From Lutibaculum sp963816555 (GTDB lineage: Bacteria; Pseudomonadota; Alphaproteobacteria; Rhizobiales; Tepidamorphaceae), in assembly GCA_963816555.1 (NCBI GenBank), contig CAWFLD010000010.1, forward strand, positions 62,001 through 126,000: a stretch of 64,000 nt of DNA, written 5' to 3'. The stretch's first letter is position 1, and each line of letters begins with the position of its first letter. The translations under genes and the position numbers were made by a program. Under the pieces are notes generated by a model that ran no database searches, was not told where the DNA came from, and was given only the letters and a program-made list of their open reading frames with translations. Shown in pieces: positions 8,995 through 18,939 of the stretch.

Positions 8995-9384
8995 TCACTT
9001 CGCCGGCAGGGACTCCGGCCTGCCGTTGGCCCCGGGCGTCGTCTGGCCGTTGGCGCCGGACGCCTGCGTCAGGCGCATCTTGTCGACGATCTTCCGGTGC
9101 GGGTTCAGCACGTAGACGTCGTCGCGGTCGCGTACGTAGCTGTAGCCCTTCATGCCCTGCACGTTCTCGACGGGAGCGGAGGCGTACTCGTCCGGCACCG
9201 TCTCGCCGACCTCCCAGGACTCGGTCTCCTTCTGGGGGATGACCTGTCCGTTCGCGGACGTGGCGTGCGTGACCTGGTCGCGGATCGCCATCTCCTGCGC
9301 GGGCCGGAGCGTGCTGGCGGACGCGGCGCCGACACCTGCGACGAGAGCGAACGCTGCCGTTGCTGCCAAGATGCGAACTTTCAT
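8995..9384 (-). CDS. DUF1236 domain-containing secreted protein
   Basis: A 129-residue protein with a signal peptide (MKVRILAATAAFALVAGVGA, then SAS) and one DUF1236-type end segment (GYSYVRDRDDVYVLNPHRKIV). DUF1236 proteins are small periplasmic proteins of unknown role found mainly in Hyphomicrobiales, so the gene also supports the taxonomic call. The middle reads QKETESWEVGETVPDEYASA and the tail is Gly/Asn rich. AGGAGG is 6 bases before the ATG, so expression is likely efficient. Confidence 0.8.
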   Translation of the reverse strand: MKVRILAATAAFALVAGVGAASASTLRPAQEMAIRDQVTHATSANGQVIPQKETESWEVGETVPDEYASAPVENVQGMKGYSYVRDRDDVYVLNPHRKIVDKMRLTQASGANGQTTPGANGRPESLPAK

Positions 9385-9485
9385 GACTGACCTCCTTCGG
9401 GTCTGCCCACCGCCCGCAGTAACAACCGGCGACCTTCCTGTCCCGTTTCGTTAATTCGCGTCCATGATTGGCGCGGCCGTCCGCC

Positions 9486-10880
9486 TCAGCCGCCGTAGAT
9501 CTTGGTCGGCAGCCAGGTCGCGAGCTCCGGGAAGATGAAGAGGAGCACGATGGCGATCACCTGCAGCGCCACGAAGGGCATGACGCCCTTGTAGATGTCG
9601 GTCGTCTTGACCGACGCCGGCGCGACGCCGCGCAGGTAGAACAGCGCGAAGCCGAAGGGCGGCGTCAGGAACGAGGTCTGCAGGTTGAGGCCGACCATGA
9701 CGCCGAGCCAGATCGGGCTGACGCCGAGGTCGAGCAGGATCGGCGCGGTGATCGGGATCACGATGAAGATGATCTCGAACGTGTCGAGGATGAAGCCCAG
9801 CACGAACATCACGAGCATCACGACGATGACCGCGCCGGTCACGCCGCCCGGCAGGTTCGACAGGATGTCGTGGACGAGGGCGTCGCCGCCGAGCATGCGG
9901 AAGACGATCGAGAAGACCGAGGCGCCGAGCAGGATGACGAAGACCATCGAGGTGATGGTCGCCGTGCCGAGCGCGACCTCGTGCATGACCCTGAAGCTCA
10001 GCCGGCCGCGCAGCAGCGCCAGCACCGTCGCGCCGACCGCGCCGACCGACGCGGACTCGGTGGGCGTCGCGACGCCGCCGATGATCGAGCCGAGCACCGC
10101 GATGATCAGCAGGAGCGGCGGCAGGAGGGCGATCGGGATGTCCTTGAGGAGCGAGTTCTGGTCCTCGTGGGTGACCTGGATGGCGGGGGCGGATTCCGGC
10201 TGCAGGATCGCCTTGACGATCAGGAAGATGATGTAGACGCAGACGAGGGCGAGGCTCGGCAGGAGCGCGCCGGCGAAGAGGTCGCCGACCGAGACCGGGC
10301 TCGGCGCGAAGTTGCCCTTCGCCATCTGCACCTGCGCGTTGATGCCGGCCAGCATGTCGCCCATGAAGATGAGGACCGTGGAGGGCGGCACGATCTGCCC
10401 CAGCGTGCCGGACGAGCAGATGATGCCGCAGGCGAGCTTGGGGTCGTAGCCGGCGCGCGTCATCGCCGGCAGGCTGATCAGGCCCATCGTCACGACGGTG
10501 GCGCCGACGATGCCGGTCGAGGCGGCGAGCAGCGCGCCGACGACGATGACCGACAGCCCCAGGCCGCCGCGCAGCGGGCCGAACAGCCGCCCCATCGTCA
10601 CGAGCAGCTGCTCGGCGATGCCGGATCGCTCGAGCATCACGCCCATGAAGATGAACAGCGGCACCGCGACGAGCACCTCGTTCGTCATGTAGCCGATGTA
10701 GCGCGACGACAGGCCGCCGAGATTGGAGAAGTCGAACGTGCCGGCGAGCCAGCCGACCGTGCCGAAGATCAGCGACGTTCCGGCGAGCGTGAAGGCGACG
10801 GGGAAGCCCAGCATCAGGACGGCGATGATGCCGAAGAACATGGAGCCGGCGAGGATCTCTCCGAAGAGGGAGGCGTGCAT
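9486..10880 (-). CDS. dctM: TRAP transporter large permease (DctM), copy 1
   Basis: The 464-residue protein is the channel-forming large subunit of a TRAP transporter, with about 12 hydrophobic segments. Signatures are LMLGFPVAFTLAGTSLIFG, MTNEVLVAVPLFIFMGVMLE, the scaffold GLLSVIVVG-like LLAASTGIVGATVVTMG, and SGTLGQIVPPSTVLIFMGD. The C-terminal half has MVGLNLQTSFLTPPFGFALF and ends WLPTKIYGG. It starts 4 bases after the dctQ stop, so the two form an operon on the minus strand. The solute should be the same as for the nearby DctP if they work together, but that is inferred from proximity only. Confidence 0.92.
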   Translation of the reverse strand: MHASLFGEILAGSMFFGIIAVLMLGFPVAFTLAGTSLIFGTVGWLAGTFDFSNLGGLSSRYIGYMTNEVLVAVPLFIFMGVMLERSGIAEQLLVTMGRLFGPLRGGLGLSVIVVGALLAASTGIVGATVVTMGLISLPAMTRAGYDPKLACGIICSSGTLGQIVPPSTVLIFMGDMLAGINAQVQMAKGNFAPSPVSVGDLFAGALLPSLALVCVYIIFLIVKAILQPESAPAIQVTHEDQNSLLKDIPIALLPPLLLIIAVLGSIIGGVATPTESASVGAVGATVLALLRGRLSFRVMHEVALGTATITSMVFVILLGASVFSIVFRMLGGDALVHDILSNLPGGVTGAVIVVMLVMFVLGFILDTFEIIFIVIPITAPILLDLGVSPIWLGVMVGLNLQTSFLTPPFGFALFYLRGVAPASVKTTDIYKGVMPFVALQVIAIVLLFIFPELATWLPTKIYGG

Positions 10881-10884
10881 CTGG

Positions 10885-11430
10885 TCAGTCCTGATAGCGG
10901 TAGGCGGGCGGCAGGAGGTCGTCCCGGCCGGCCAGGACGAGGATGGAGCGCAGCAGCATCGCGATGCCCTGCAGGCCGACGAGGACGGCGAACACGATGA
11001 TGAAGCTCTTGACGATGTAGAGCCCCTGCATGCCGCCGGGGTTGACCGAGCCTTCCATGTAGCGCCAGGAGCGGGCGACGAACGTCCAGCCGTAATAGGC
11101 GACGACCCACGTGAAGGGCAGGAGGAACACGACGACGCCGATCAGGTCGACGACCGCCTTCCGCTCCGGGCTCGCGCCCCGGTAGAAGATGTCGACGCGC
11201 ACGTGGTCGTTGCGCAGCAGCGCGAAGCCGGCCACGGCCATGAACATGACGCCGTTCAGCCAGACATAGAGGTCCTGCATCCACACGAAGCTCGTGTCGA
11301 AGAGGTAGCGCTGGACCACGACCGTGAAGCACACGCCGACGATCGCCACGGAAACCCAGGCGAAGACGTTGCCTATGACGTTGTTGAGTCCGCTGATCAG
11401 CCGGACGAGAGTTGCGAATGCGCGCAGCAT
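10885..11430 (-). CDS. dctQ: TRAP transporter small permease (DctQ), copy 1
   Basis: A 181-residue, four-helix membrane protein, the small subunit that pairs with DctM. It starts at ATG 11430 (MLRAFATLVRLISGLNNVIG) and contains the family signature NDHVRVDIFYRGASPERKAVVDLIG and the fourth helix IVKSFIIVFAVLVGLQGIAM. It lies 4 bases upstream of dctM copy 1 in the same direction. The divergent dctQ copy 2 has the same HVRVDIFYRGASP motif, so the two are paralogues. Confidence 0.9.
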   Translation of the reverse strand: MLRAFATLVRLISGLNNVIGNVFAWVSVAIVGVCFTVVVQRYLFDTSFVWMQDLYVWLNGVMFMAVAGFALLRNDHVRVDIFYRGASPERKAVVDLIGVVVFLLPFTWVVAYYGWTFVARSWRYMEGSVNPGGMQGLYIVKSFIIVFAVLVGLQGIAMLLRSILVLAGRDDLLPPAYRYQD

Positions 11431-11666
11431 TGACCGTCGCTCGCGGCGAAGCGCGACATCGCTCCGCCGTCCCCTGTTCACCTGAAGGCGAGGGCCGCGC
11501 CCGCCTGCCGGCGGCACATGACGTGGATGGCGTTTCCCCCGGGAGCGGGGCTCTTCGGCACGGCCGGGACCCCGCATCTTGCGGCGGATCGTTATCAGCT
11601 TTGACCGGAGGCGCCAAGAAAGCTTGTGCAGCTTTCGACCGCCTGGGAGAAACGACCGCGACGCGG

Positions 11667-11678
11667 CGCATATGCGCA
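11667..11678. promoter_or_regulatory. 12-base palindrome upstream of dctQ copy 2
   Basis: GCGCATATGCGC is a perfect palindrome 24 bases before the GTG of dctQ copy 2, inside the spacer between the two divergent permease operons. It could be an operator, but a chance GC-rich palindrome cannot be ruled out. Confidence 0.25.
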
Positions 11679-11702
11679 ACGCAACAAGAGGATAGGCGGC
11701 GG

Positions 11703-12235
11703 GTGCGACGACTGGCGGGGGGCATCGATCGGCTGAGCGAAATCGCGGGACATGCCGTCGCGTGGCTCGCGCTCGCCATGGTTTTCGTCGAATTCGCGGT
11801 CGTGTTGGCGCGCTACGTCTTCGGCGCCGCGTCGATCGCGGTCGCAGGAATCGGTCGTCTACATGCACGGCGCGCTGTTCATGCTGGCCGCCGCCTGGAC
11901 GCTGAAGGAGAACGCGCATGTGCGCGTCGACATCTTCTACCGCGGCGCCTCGCCGCGGCGGAAGGCGCTGGTCGACCTGTTCGGGCGCGCTCCTCCTGCT
12001 CCTGCCGATGTGCGCCGCGATCGGCTGGGCCGCATGGCCGTATGTCGCCCAGGCCTGGGCGGTCCGCGAGGGCTCGCGCGAGACCTCGGGCCTGCCCGGC
12101 GTCTACCTGCTCAAGAGCGTGATCCTCGTCTTCGCCGTGCAGCTGGCGCTGCAGGGCGTCGCGATGGCGCTGCGCGCGGCGCTCGTGCTGCGCGGCGGAC
12201 CGGGCGACGCGGCCGAGGGCGCCGCCGCGCCATGA
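11703..12235 (+). CDS. dctQ: TRAP transporter small permease (DctQ), copy 2, two frameshifts
   Basis: The product is a second DctQ subunit. Three frames must be joined: GTG 11703 (VRRLAGGIDRLSEIAGHAVA to YVFGAASIAV), then QESVVYMHGALFMLAAAWTL with NAHVRVDIFYRGASPRRKAL, then LLLLLPMCAAIGWAAWPYVA to the stop. Deleting one C near 11843 (giving SIAVQESVVYM) and one G in the GGG at 11983-11985 (giving DLFGALLLLLP) restores about 176 residues, the same size as copy 1. Both breaks are single extra G/C bases. Start choice is uncertain: GTG 11703 has only a weak upstream AAGAGGA. It is followed by dctM copy 2 after 16 bases. Confidence 0.78.
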
Positions 12236-12263
12236 CGGGTCTTCTCGCACCATGACGGGTCTT
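12232..12263 (+). repeat. Duplicated dctM start segment
   Basis: The 12-base segment ATGACGGGTCTT is present at 12232 and again at 12252. The first copy overlaps the dctQ stop and would encode only MTGLLAP before a stop; the second is the real dctM start. A short duplication has therefore separated what was probably a 4-base ATGA overlap. Confidence 0.55.
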
Positions 12264-13812
12264 GCCCACGGCCTCGACGTGGCGATGTTCGCGGCCGTCT
12301 GCGCCTGCCTGATGGCGGGCTTCCCCGTCGCCTTCACCCTGGCCGGCACCGCGCTGGCCTTCGCGGTGCTCGGCCACCTCGCCGGCGCCTTCGACCTCGC
12401 CTATCTCCGCGCCTTCCCGCAGCGCATCTACGGCACGATGACCAACGAGGTGCTGATCGCGGTGCCGCTCTTCGTGTTCATGGGGGTGATGCTCGAGCGC
12501 AGCCGGGTCGCGGAGGACCTGCTCGAGGCGATGGGGCGGCTGTTCGGCCGGATGCGCGGCGGGCTCGGGCTCTCCGTCACGCTGGTCGGCGGGCTTCTCG
12601 CGGCCTCGACCGGCGTCGTCGGCGCGACCGTGGTCACGATGGGCCTCCTCTCCCTGCCGACCATGCTGAGGCGCGGCTACGCCCCCTCGCTCGCGGCGGG
12701 CTCGATCGCGGCTGCCGGCACGCTCGGGCAGATCATCCCGCCGTCGATCGTCCTCGTGATCCTCGGCGACCAGCTGTCGAACGCCTACCAGAAGGCGCAG
12801 CTCGACATGGGGCTGTTCCGGCCGGAGACGCTGTCGGTCGGCGACCTGTTCGCCGGCGCGCTGCTGCCGGGCCTGATGCTCGTCGGGCTCTATGCCGGCT
12901 ACCAGCTCGTCAACGCCGCGCTGCGGCCGCACAGCGCGCCCGCCCTGCCGCGCGCGGAGGAGCGGGGAGGGGCGGCACGTTCTCTCCGCGCTGCTTGCGC
13001 CGCTCGTGCTGATCGTCGCGGTGCTCGGCTCGATCCTCGGCGGCATCGCCACCCCGACCGAGGCCGCGGCCGTCGGCGCCGTCGGCGCCACGCTGCTCGC
13101 CGGCCGCAGGGTGGAGCGGGGGCGGCGGCCGGCGGAGCTCGCCGCGGCCTGCCTCGTCCTGCTTCTCGTCCTCGCCGCCGCGGCCGATCTGCGCGGCGCG
13201 GGCGGCGGCCCGGTCGCCTTCTCCCTCGCCGTGCTCCTCTGCCTCGGGCTCGCCGGCGCGCTCGTCCTCGTTCTCCTGCGCCTCCGCTCCGGCGGCATCC
13301 TCGTGGCCGTGGTCCGCTCGGCGACGCAGGTGACCTCGATGATCTTCGTCATCCTGATCGGCGCGGCGCTGTTCAGCCTCGTCTTCCGGGGGCTCGGCGG
13401 CGAGAGCCTCGTCGAGGACGTGCTCCACGGCCTGCCCGGCGGTGCGGTGGGGGCGGTGGGGGCGGTGATGGCGCTGATGTTCGTGCTCGGCTTCTTCCTC
13501 GACTTCCTCGAGATCGTCTTCGTCGTGGTGCCGCTCGTCGCGCCGGTGCTCCTGAAGATGGACATGGGCGGCGAGCCGATGAGCCCGGTCTGGCTCGGCA
13601 TCATGATGGCGGTGAACCTGCAGACCTCGTTCCTCACGCCGCCCTTCGGGGTCGCGCTGTTCTACCTGCGCGGCGTCGCGCCGCCGGAGGTGACGACGGG
13701 CGACATCTATCGCGGCATCGTCCCGTTCGTCGGCCTGCAGCTTCTGGCGCTCCTGCTCCTGTGGTATGTGCCGCAGCTCGCGACCTGGCTTCCGAGGGTG
13801 ATCTATGGCTGA
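12252..13812 (+). CDS. dctM: TRAP transporter large permease (DctM), copy 2, one frameshift
   Basis: A second DctM channel subunit of about 519 residues. The first half (MTNEVLIAVPLFVFMGVMLE, LLAASTGVVGATVVTMGLLS, AAGTLGQIIPPSIVLVILGD) is in one frame. The second half (LAPLVLIVAVLGSILGGIAT onward, AVNLQTSFLTPPFGVALFYL, LATWLPRVIYG) is shifted by one. Deleting one G from GGGG at 12969-12972 gives EERGGRHVLSALLAPLV. Compared with copy 1 there is an extra hydrophobic insert of about 55 residues after the GAVGATLLAG segment (AACLVLLLVLAAAADLRGAG and the next helix), which looks like two added membrane helices. The stop overlaps the following SDR gene by 8 bases. Confidence 0.85.
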
Positions 13813-14593
13813 CGTGAGATCCGCCGCCGAGCTCTTCGACCTGACGGGGCGGACCGCGCTCGTCACCGGCGCGTCGAGCGGCCTCGGCTGGCGCTTCGCC
13901 GAGGTGCTGGCGGCGCACGGCGCGAAGGTCGCGCTGGCGGCGCGGCGCACCGGGCGGCTCGAGGAGCTCGCCGCCCGCATCCGCGAGCGCGGCGGCGAGG
14001 CCGTGCCGGTCGCGCTCGACGTCACCGACCCGGACGCGATCCCCCGCGCCTTCGACGCGGCCGAGGCGGCGCTCGGGCCCGTCGACATCCTGGTCAACAA
14101 TGCCGGCGTCGCCGCCGAGGGCCGCATCCTCGACATGGACGCCGCGGAGTGGGACCGCGTGCTCGACACCAATCTCGACGCCGTCTTCCACGTGGCGCGG
14201 GAGGCGGGCCGGCGCATGGTCGCCTCGGAGCGCGGCGGCACGATCGTCAACATCGCGTCGATCCTCGGCTTCGGCGTCGCCAAGGGCCTCTCGGCCTATG
14301 CCGTCGCCAAGGCCGGCGTGGTGCAGTTCACGAAGGCGATGGCGCTCGAGCTGTCGACGAAGAACGTGCGCGTCAACGCGCTCGCCCCCGGCTACATCCT
14401 CACCGAGATCAACCGCGACTTCTTCTCCTCCGAGGCGGGGCAGAAGGTGATCGAGCGCTCGATCCCGATGCGGCGGATCGGCCGGCCCGAGGACCTCGAC
14501 GGGCCGCTCCTGCTCCTCGTGTCGGACGCCGGCCGCTTCATGACCGGATCGGTCGTGACGGCCGACGGCGGCCACCTCGTGCGCGGTCTCTGA
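13805..14593 (+). CDS. SDR family NAD(P)-dependent oxidoreductase
   Basis: A classical short-chain dehydrogenase of 262 residues. The cofactor motif TGASSGLG is at about residues 21-28, NNAG follows LGPVDILV, the catalytic Tyr-Lys pair is in LSAYAVAKAG, and the C-terminal ALAPGYILTEINRDFF and GSVVTADGGHLVRGL are typical. It overlaps the end of dctM copy 2 by 8 bases, so it is translated with that TRAP operon and probably oxidises or reduces the imported compound or a derivative. The substrate is not readable from sequence. ATG 13805 gives the normal N-terminus (MADVRSAAELFDLTGRTALV). Confidence 0.88.
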   Translation: MADVRSAAELFDLTGRTALVTGASSGLGWRFAEVLAAHGAKVALAARRTGRLEELAARIRERGGEAVPVALDVTDPDAIPRAFDAAEAALGPVDILVNNAGVAAEGRILDMDAAEWDRVLDTNLDAVFHVAREAGRRMVASERGGTIVNIASILGFGVAKGLSAYAVAKAGVVQFTKAMALELSTKNVRVNALAPGYILTEINRDFFSSEAGQKVIERSIPMRRIGRPEDLDGPLLLLVSDAGRFMTGSVVTADGGHLVRGL

Positions 14594-14661
14594 CGGCGGG
14601 GAACGCCACCGTCCGGCTCGCCGTTTTTCTCCCGGAACGCAGTCATCCGGGAGTTCTGACC

Positions 14662-14850
14662 ATGCCTGCAAAGTCGAAATCGCAGCAGAAGGCGGCCGGC
14701 GCGGCGCTGTCGGCCAAGCGGGGCGACACGAAGGTCTCCGACCTCCAGGGCGCCTCGAAGAGCATGTACGAGTCCATGGACGAGAAGGAACTCGACAAGA
14801 TGGCCTCGACCAAGCGCAAGGGTAAGCCGGAGCACGACTCCGACAGCTGA
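14662..14850 (+). CDS. DUF3008 family small protein
   Basis: A 62-residue, highly charged protein (MPAKSKSQQKAAGAALSAKR, then SMYESMDEKELDKMASTKRK) that matches the DUF3008 family, whose members are short, Lys-rich and of unknown function. It has no signal or membrane segment and is likely cytoplasmic and partly disordered. GGGAG precedes the ATG. It lies alone between the SDR and the acyl-CoA dehydrogenase. Confidence 0.8.
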   Translation: MPAKSKSQQKAAGAALSAKRGDTKVSDLQGASKSMYESMDEKELDKMASTKRKGKPEHDSDS

Positions 14851-14927
14851 CCCGCCGCGGTCGAACGCACTGACCTCTTGCCTGGCGCGCCTCCTGCGGC
14901 GACAGTCCCCCGCCGCAGGAGGACGCC

Positions 14928-16136
<1,209 letters not shown>

Positions 16137-16138
16137 CG

Positions 16139-17170
16139 ATGAGGGAACGCAGCTGGCACATGCCGGCCGAGTGGACGCCGCACGAGCGGACGTGGATGGC
16201 CTGGCCGGTCAGCGAGTACGTGCTCGTCGGCCGCGACGGGGCGGAGGGCGCCTACCGGGCGTGGGCCGGCGTCGCCAACGCCATCGCGCGCTTCGAGCCG
16301 GTCACGATGATGGTGCCGCCGGGCGCCGCCGGGCAGGCGCGGCCCTATCTCGACGAGGGCGTGGAGATCGTCGAGCACCCGGTCGGCGAGAGCTGGATGC
16401 GCGATTTCGGCCCGACCTTCGTGCTCGACGAACAGGGCGCGCTCGGCGCCGTCGACTGGCAGTTCAACGGCTGGGGCGGCCGCACCTTCCCGGACTGCTC
16501 GATGGACGCGCTCGTCGCCCGCGAGATCGCCCGGCGCACCGGCGCAGAGCGCATCCCCTCGAAGCTCGTCAACGAGGGCGGCGCGATCCATGTCGACGGC
16601 GAGGGCACGCTGATGGTCACGGAGAGCGTGCAGCTCAACGAGAACCGCAACCCGAGCTGGACGCGCGAGGAGGTCGAGGCGGAGCTCAACCTGCGGCTCG
16701 GCACGCAGAAGGTGATCTGGGTGCCGCGCGGCCTGATGGCCGACACCGACGAGACCGGCACGGACGGCCACATCGACACGCTCGCCTGCTTCGCGCGGCC
16801 GGGCCTCGTGCTCGCCCACCGCCAGCCCGACCCGCAGCACCCGGACCACGAGACGAGTGAGGAGATCATCTCGATCCTGAAGGCCGCGACGGACGCGAGG
16901 GGGCGCAGGCTCGAGGTGGTCGAGCTTCCGGCGCCGGCGCCGCAGGACGACGTGAACGGCAACCCGCTGTCGCTCACCTACGTCAACTTCTCCTTCGTCA
17001 ATGGCGGCGTCGCCATGTGCCGCTTCGGCGATCCGAAGGACGAGGAGACGGCGGAGCTCTTCGGCAGGCTGTTTCCCGACCGGCGGATCGCGCCGGTGCC
17101 TGCCACCCGGATCTTCGAGGGCGGCGGCGGCATCCACTGCATCACCCAGCAGCAGCCGAAGGCGGGTTAG
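16139..17170 (+). CDS. aguA: Agmatine deiminase
   Basis: A 343-residue guanidine-modifying enzyme of the agmatine deiminase/peptidylarginine deiminase family. It converts agmatine to N-carbamoylputrescine and ammonia. Signatures are MPAEWTPHERTWMAWPVSEY, SWMRDFGPTFV, VNEGGAIHVDGEGTLMVTES, TDGHIDTLACFARPG and the catalytic Cys in GGGGIHCITQQQP near the C-terminus. The following step, N-carbamoylputrescine amidase, is encoded at 20375, so the window holds both steps of one putrescine route. ATG 16139 is chosen; an in-frame GTG at 16133 overlapping the previous stop is the alternative. Confidence 0.88.
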   Translation: MRERSWHMPAEWTPHERTWMAWPVSEYVLVGRDGAEGAYRAWAGVANAIARFEPVTMMVPPGAAGQARPYLDEGVEIVEHPVGESWMRDFGPTFVLDEQGALGAVDWQFNGWGGRTFPDCSMDALVAREIARRTGAERIPSKLVNEGGAIHVDGEGTLMVTESVQLNENRNPSWTREEVEAELNLRLGTQKVIWVPRGLMADTDETGTDGHIDTLACFARPGLVLAHRQPDPQHPDHETSEEIISILKAATDARGRRLEVVELPAPAPQDDVNGNPLSLTYVNFSFVNGGVAMCRFGDPKDEETAELFGRLFPDRRIAPVPATRIFEGGGGIHCITQQQPKAG

Positions 17171-17173
17171 AGG

Positions 17174-17542
17174 CTACCGGCGGGAGGCCGTGCTCGGGCG
17201 CAGCACCGTGGCCGTGCGCGTGACGATCCAGCCGAGCGCCGCGCCGAAGGCTGCGCCGAGCGCCTTCACCGTCGCGTCCGACACGTGCGCGTGGCGGGTC
17301 GGGGAGAGCTCCTGCAGGAGCTCGATCGCCCCGGCGCTCGCGACCAGCAGCGCCGCCACGAGCACGAGGTGGCGGGGATAGGCGAGCGCGAAGAGGAAGG
17401 TCACGAGCGAGAAGGCGAGGGCCCGGTCGAGCTCCACGGGCAGAGGGTCGGGTGGCCGGAACTCGATGGGCGCCACGGTGACGAAGACGATCGCCGCGAG
17501 GCTTCCCCAGGCCATCAGCCGGATCAGGTTACTTCTGGTCAT
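17174..17542 (-). CDS. VanZ-like family membrane protein
   Basis: A 122-residue protein with about four hydrophobic segments. The start is ATG 17542 (MTRSNLIRLMAWGSLAAIVF). The segment IELLQELSPTRHAHVSDATV followed by KALGAAFGAALGWIV has the VanZ-type spacing of Glu, Gln, Arg and Asp near a glycine-rich last helix. VanZ gives low-level teicoplanin resistance in some Gram-positives, but in Proteobacteria the role of such proteins is unknown. It is convergent with the agmatine deiminase gene, with a gap of 3 bases. Confidence 0.7.
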   Translation of the reverse strand: MTRSNLIRLMAWGSLAAIVFVTVAPIEFRPPDPLPVELDRALAFSLVTFLFALAYPRHLVLVAALLVASAGAIELLQELSPTRHAHVSDATVKALGAAFGAALGWIVTRTATVLRPSTASRR

Positions 17543-17733
17543 CGCACCAGAGTACCGCGCTCCGGGTGCGGCGCAACAGGAGACGCGGTGCATCGTTGAC
17601 GCGCCCTTTCCCGGGTACGGGAGGGCGGCCTGCCTCCGCTCCGCATAGCTGCTCCGCTCGCGACCCCATAGGCGGCGGCGTTTCGCCGCACTATGGTCTG
17701 GTGCTTCGAGCCCCGGCGGCGGAGCCCTTTTCA

Positions 17734-18939
17734 ATGTCGCATCTCGACACGACCCTTCCCCGAGCCGACGACGCCGCCGCCTCGGCCGGGCGCATGCTGC
17801 TCGGCGGCCTCCTGACCTTCGCCATGGTCATGGGCATCGGCCGCTTCTGCTACACGCCGCTCCTGCCGATCATGCAGGCGGAGTACGGCTTCGATTCCGG
17901 CACGGCCGGCCTCATCGCCTCGTTCAACTTCGCCGGCTACCTCGCCGGCTCGGTCGCCGCGCTCGCCTTCACGAGGCGCGACCTGCGGCTCTGGTCGCTG
18001 CGCGCGGGCGCCGTCCTGAGCGTCGTGACGACGGCCGGCATGGGGCTGACCGACAGCCTCGCGGCATGGCTCGTCCTGCGCACGGTGTCGGGCGTGGCGA
18101 GCGCGGTCGCCATGATCGCGGCGGCCGGCATCGTGTCGGAGGCGCTGGCGCGGGTCGACGAGCCGGGCCGGGTCGGCTGGCTGTTCGGCGGCGTCGGCCT
18201 CGGCATCGCGCTGTCCGGCATCCTCGTGCGGCTGACCAGCGGCTTTCTCGATTCCTCCGGGCTCTGGCTCGCGGCCGGGGCGCTCAGCGCCGCCATGCTG
18301 CCGGTGATCCTGTGGGAGGTGCGCGACCGCGACCTGCCGGTGCGGCGGCGCGCCCATGCGCGGCAGCGCCGCGTGCCGCGGCCGCTGCCGCTGTGGCCGC
18401 TGCTCGTCAACTACACCTGCGAGGGCCTCGGCTACTCCGTCTTCGCGACCTTCATCGTGGCGATCGTCAAGGCGCGGCCGGGCGGCGAGGTGCTGGGCGA
18501 CTGGGTGTGGGTGATCGCCGGGCTCGCCACGCTGCCGGCCTCGCTGTTCTGGACGCGGCTGGGCGAGCGCATCGGCTTCGCCGTGGCGCTCATGCTCGCC
18601 TATCTCGCGCAGATGGTCGGCATCCTCCTGCCGGCCGTGTCCTTCGCCGGCGTCGCGGCGATCGTCGCGGCGGTGCTGTTCGGCGGCACCTTCACCGCGA
18701 TCAGCGCGCTGACCCAGCCGCTCGGCCGGCACGGCGCGGGCGGGCGCGGCTTCGCGATCCTGACCGTCGGCTTCGGCCTCGGCCAGGTGTTCGGCCCCGG
18801 CCTCGCGGGCTATCTCGTCGACCTGAGCCCGTCCTTCGGCTTCGTCACGGCGCTCGAGGCGTCGGCCGGCGTCGTCGCGCTCGGCCTCCTCTTCCTCTTC
18901 TACGCCGCCGCGACCCGGCCGACGACGCTCAGTTCGTGA
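17734..18939 (+). CDS. MFS transporter, YbfB/YjiJ family
   Basis: A 401-residue integral membrane protein with about 12 helices. The N-terminal GIGRFCYTPLLPIMQAEYGF is the hallmark of the YbfB/YjiJ group, and RTVSGVASAVAMIAAAGIVS and GWLFGGVGLGIALSGILV follow. A cytoplasmic Arg-rich loop (VRDRDLPVRRRAHARQRRVP) separates the two six-helix halves. The substrate is unknown. The gene is convergent with tadG; the two stop codons overlap by 11 bases, leaving no room for a shared intergenic terminator. Confidence 0.85.
   Translation: MSHLDTTLPRADDAAASAGRMLLGGLLTFAMVMGIGRFCYTPLLPIMQAEYGFDSGTAGLIASFNFAGYLAGSVAALAFTRRDLRLWSLRAGAVLSVVTTAGMGLTDSLAAWLVLRTVSGVASAVAMIAAAGIVSEALARVDEPGRVGWLFGGVGLGIALSGILVRLTSGFLDSSGLWLAAGALSAAMLPVILWEVRDRDLPVRRRAHARQRRVPRPLPLWPLLVNYTCEGLGYSVFATFIVAIVKARPGGEVLGDWVWVIAGLATLPASLFWTRLGERIGFAVALMLAYLAQMVGILLPAVSFAGVAAIVAAVLFGGTFTAISALTQPLGRHGAGGRGFAILTVGFGLGQVFGPGLAGYLVDLSPSFGFVTALEASAGVVALGLLFLFYAAATRPTTLSS

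Noticed and set aside
11841..11985. Programmed frameshifting in dctQ copy 2
   Set aside because: No slippery heptamer or downstream pseudoknot is evident, two shifts would be needed within about 140 bases, and the pattern equals the other one-base indels in the window.
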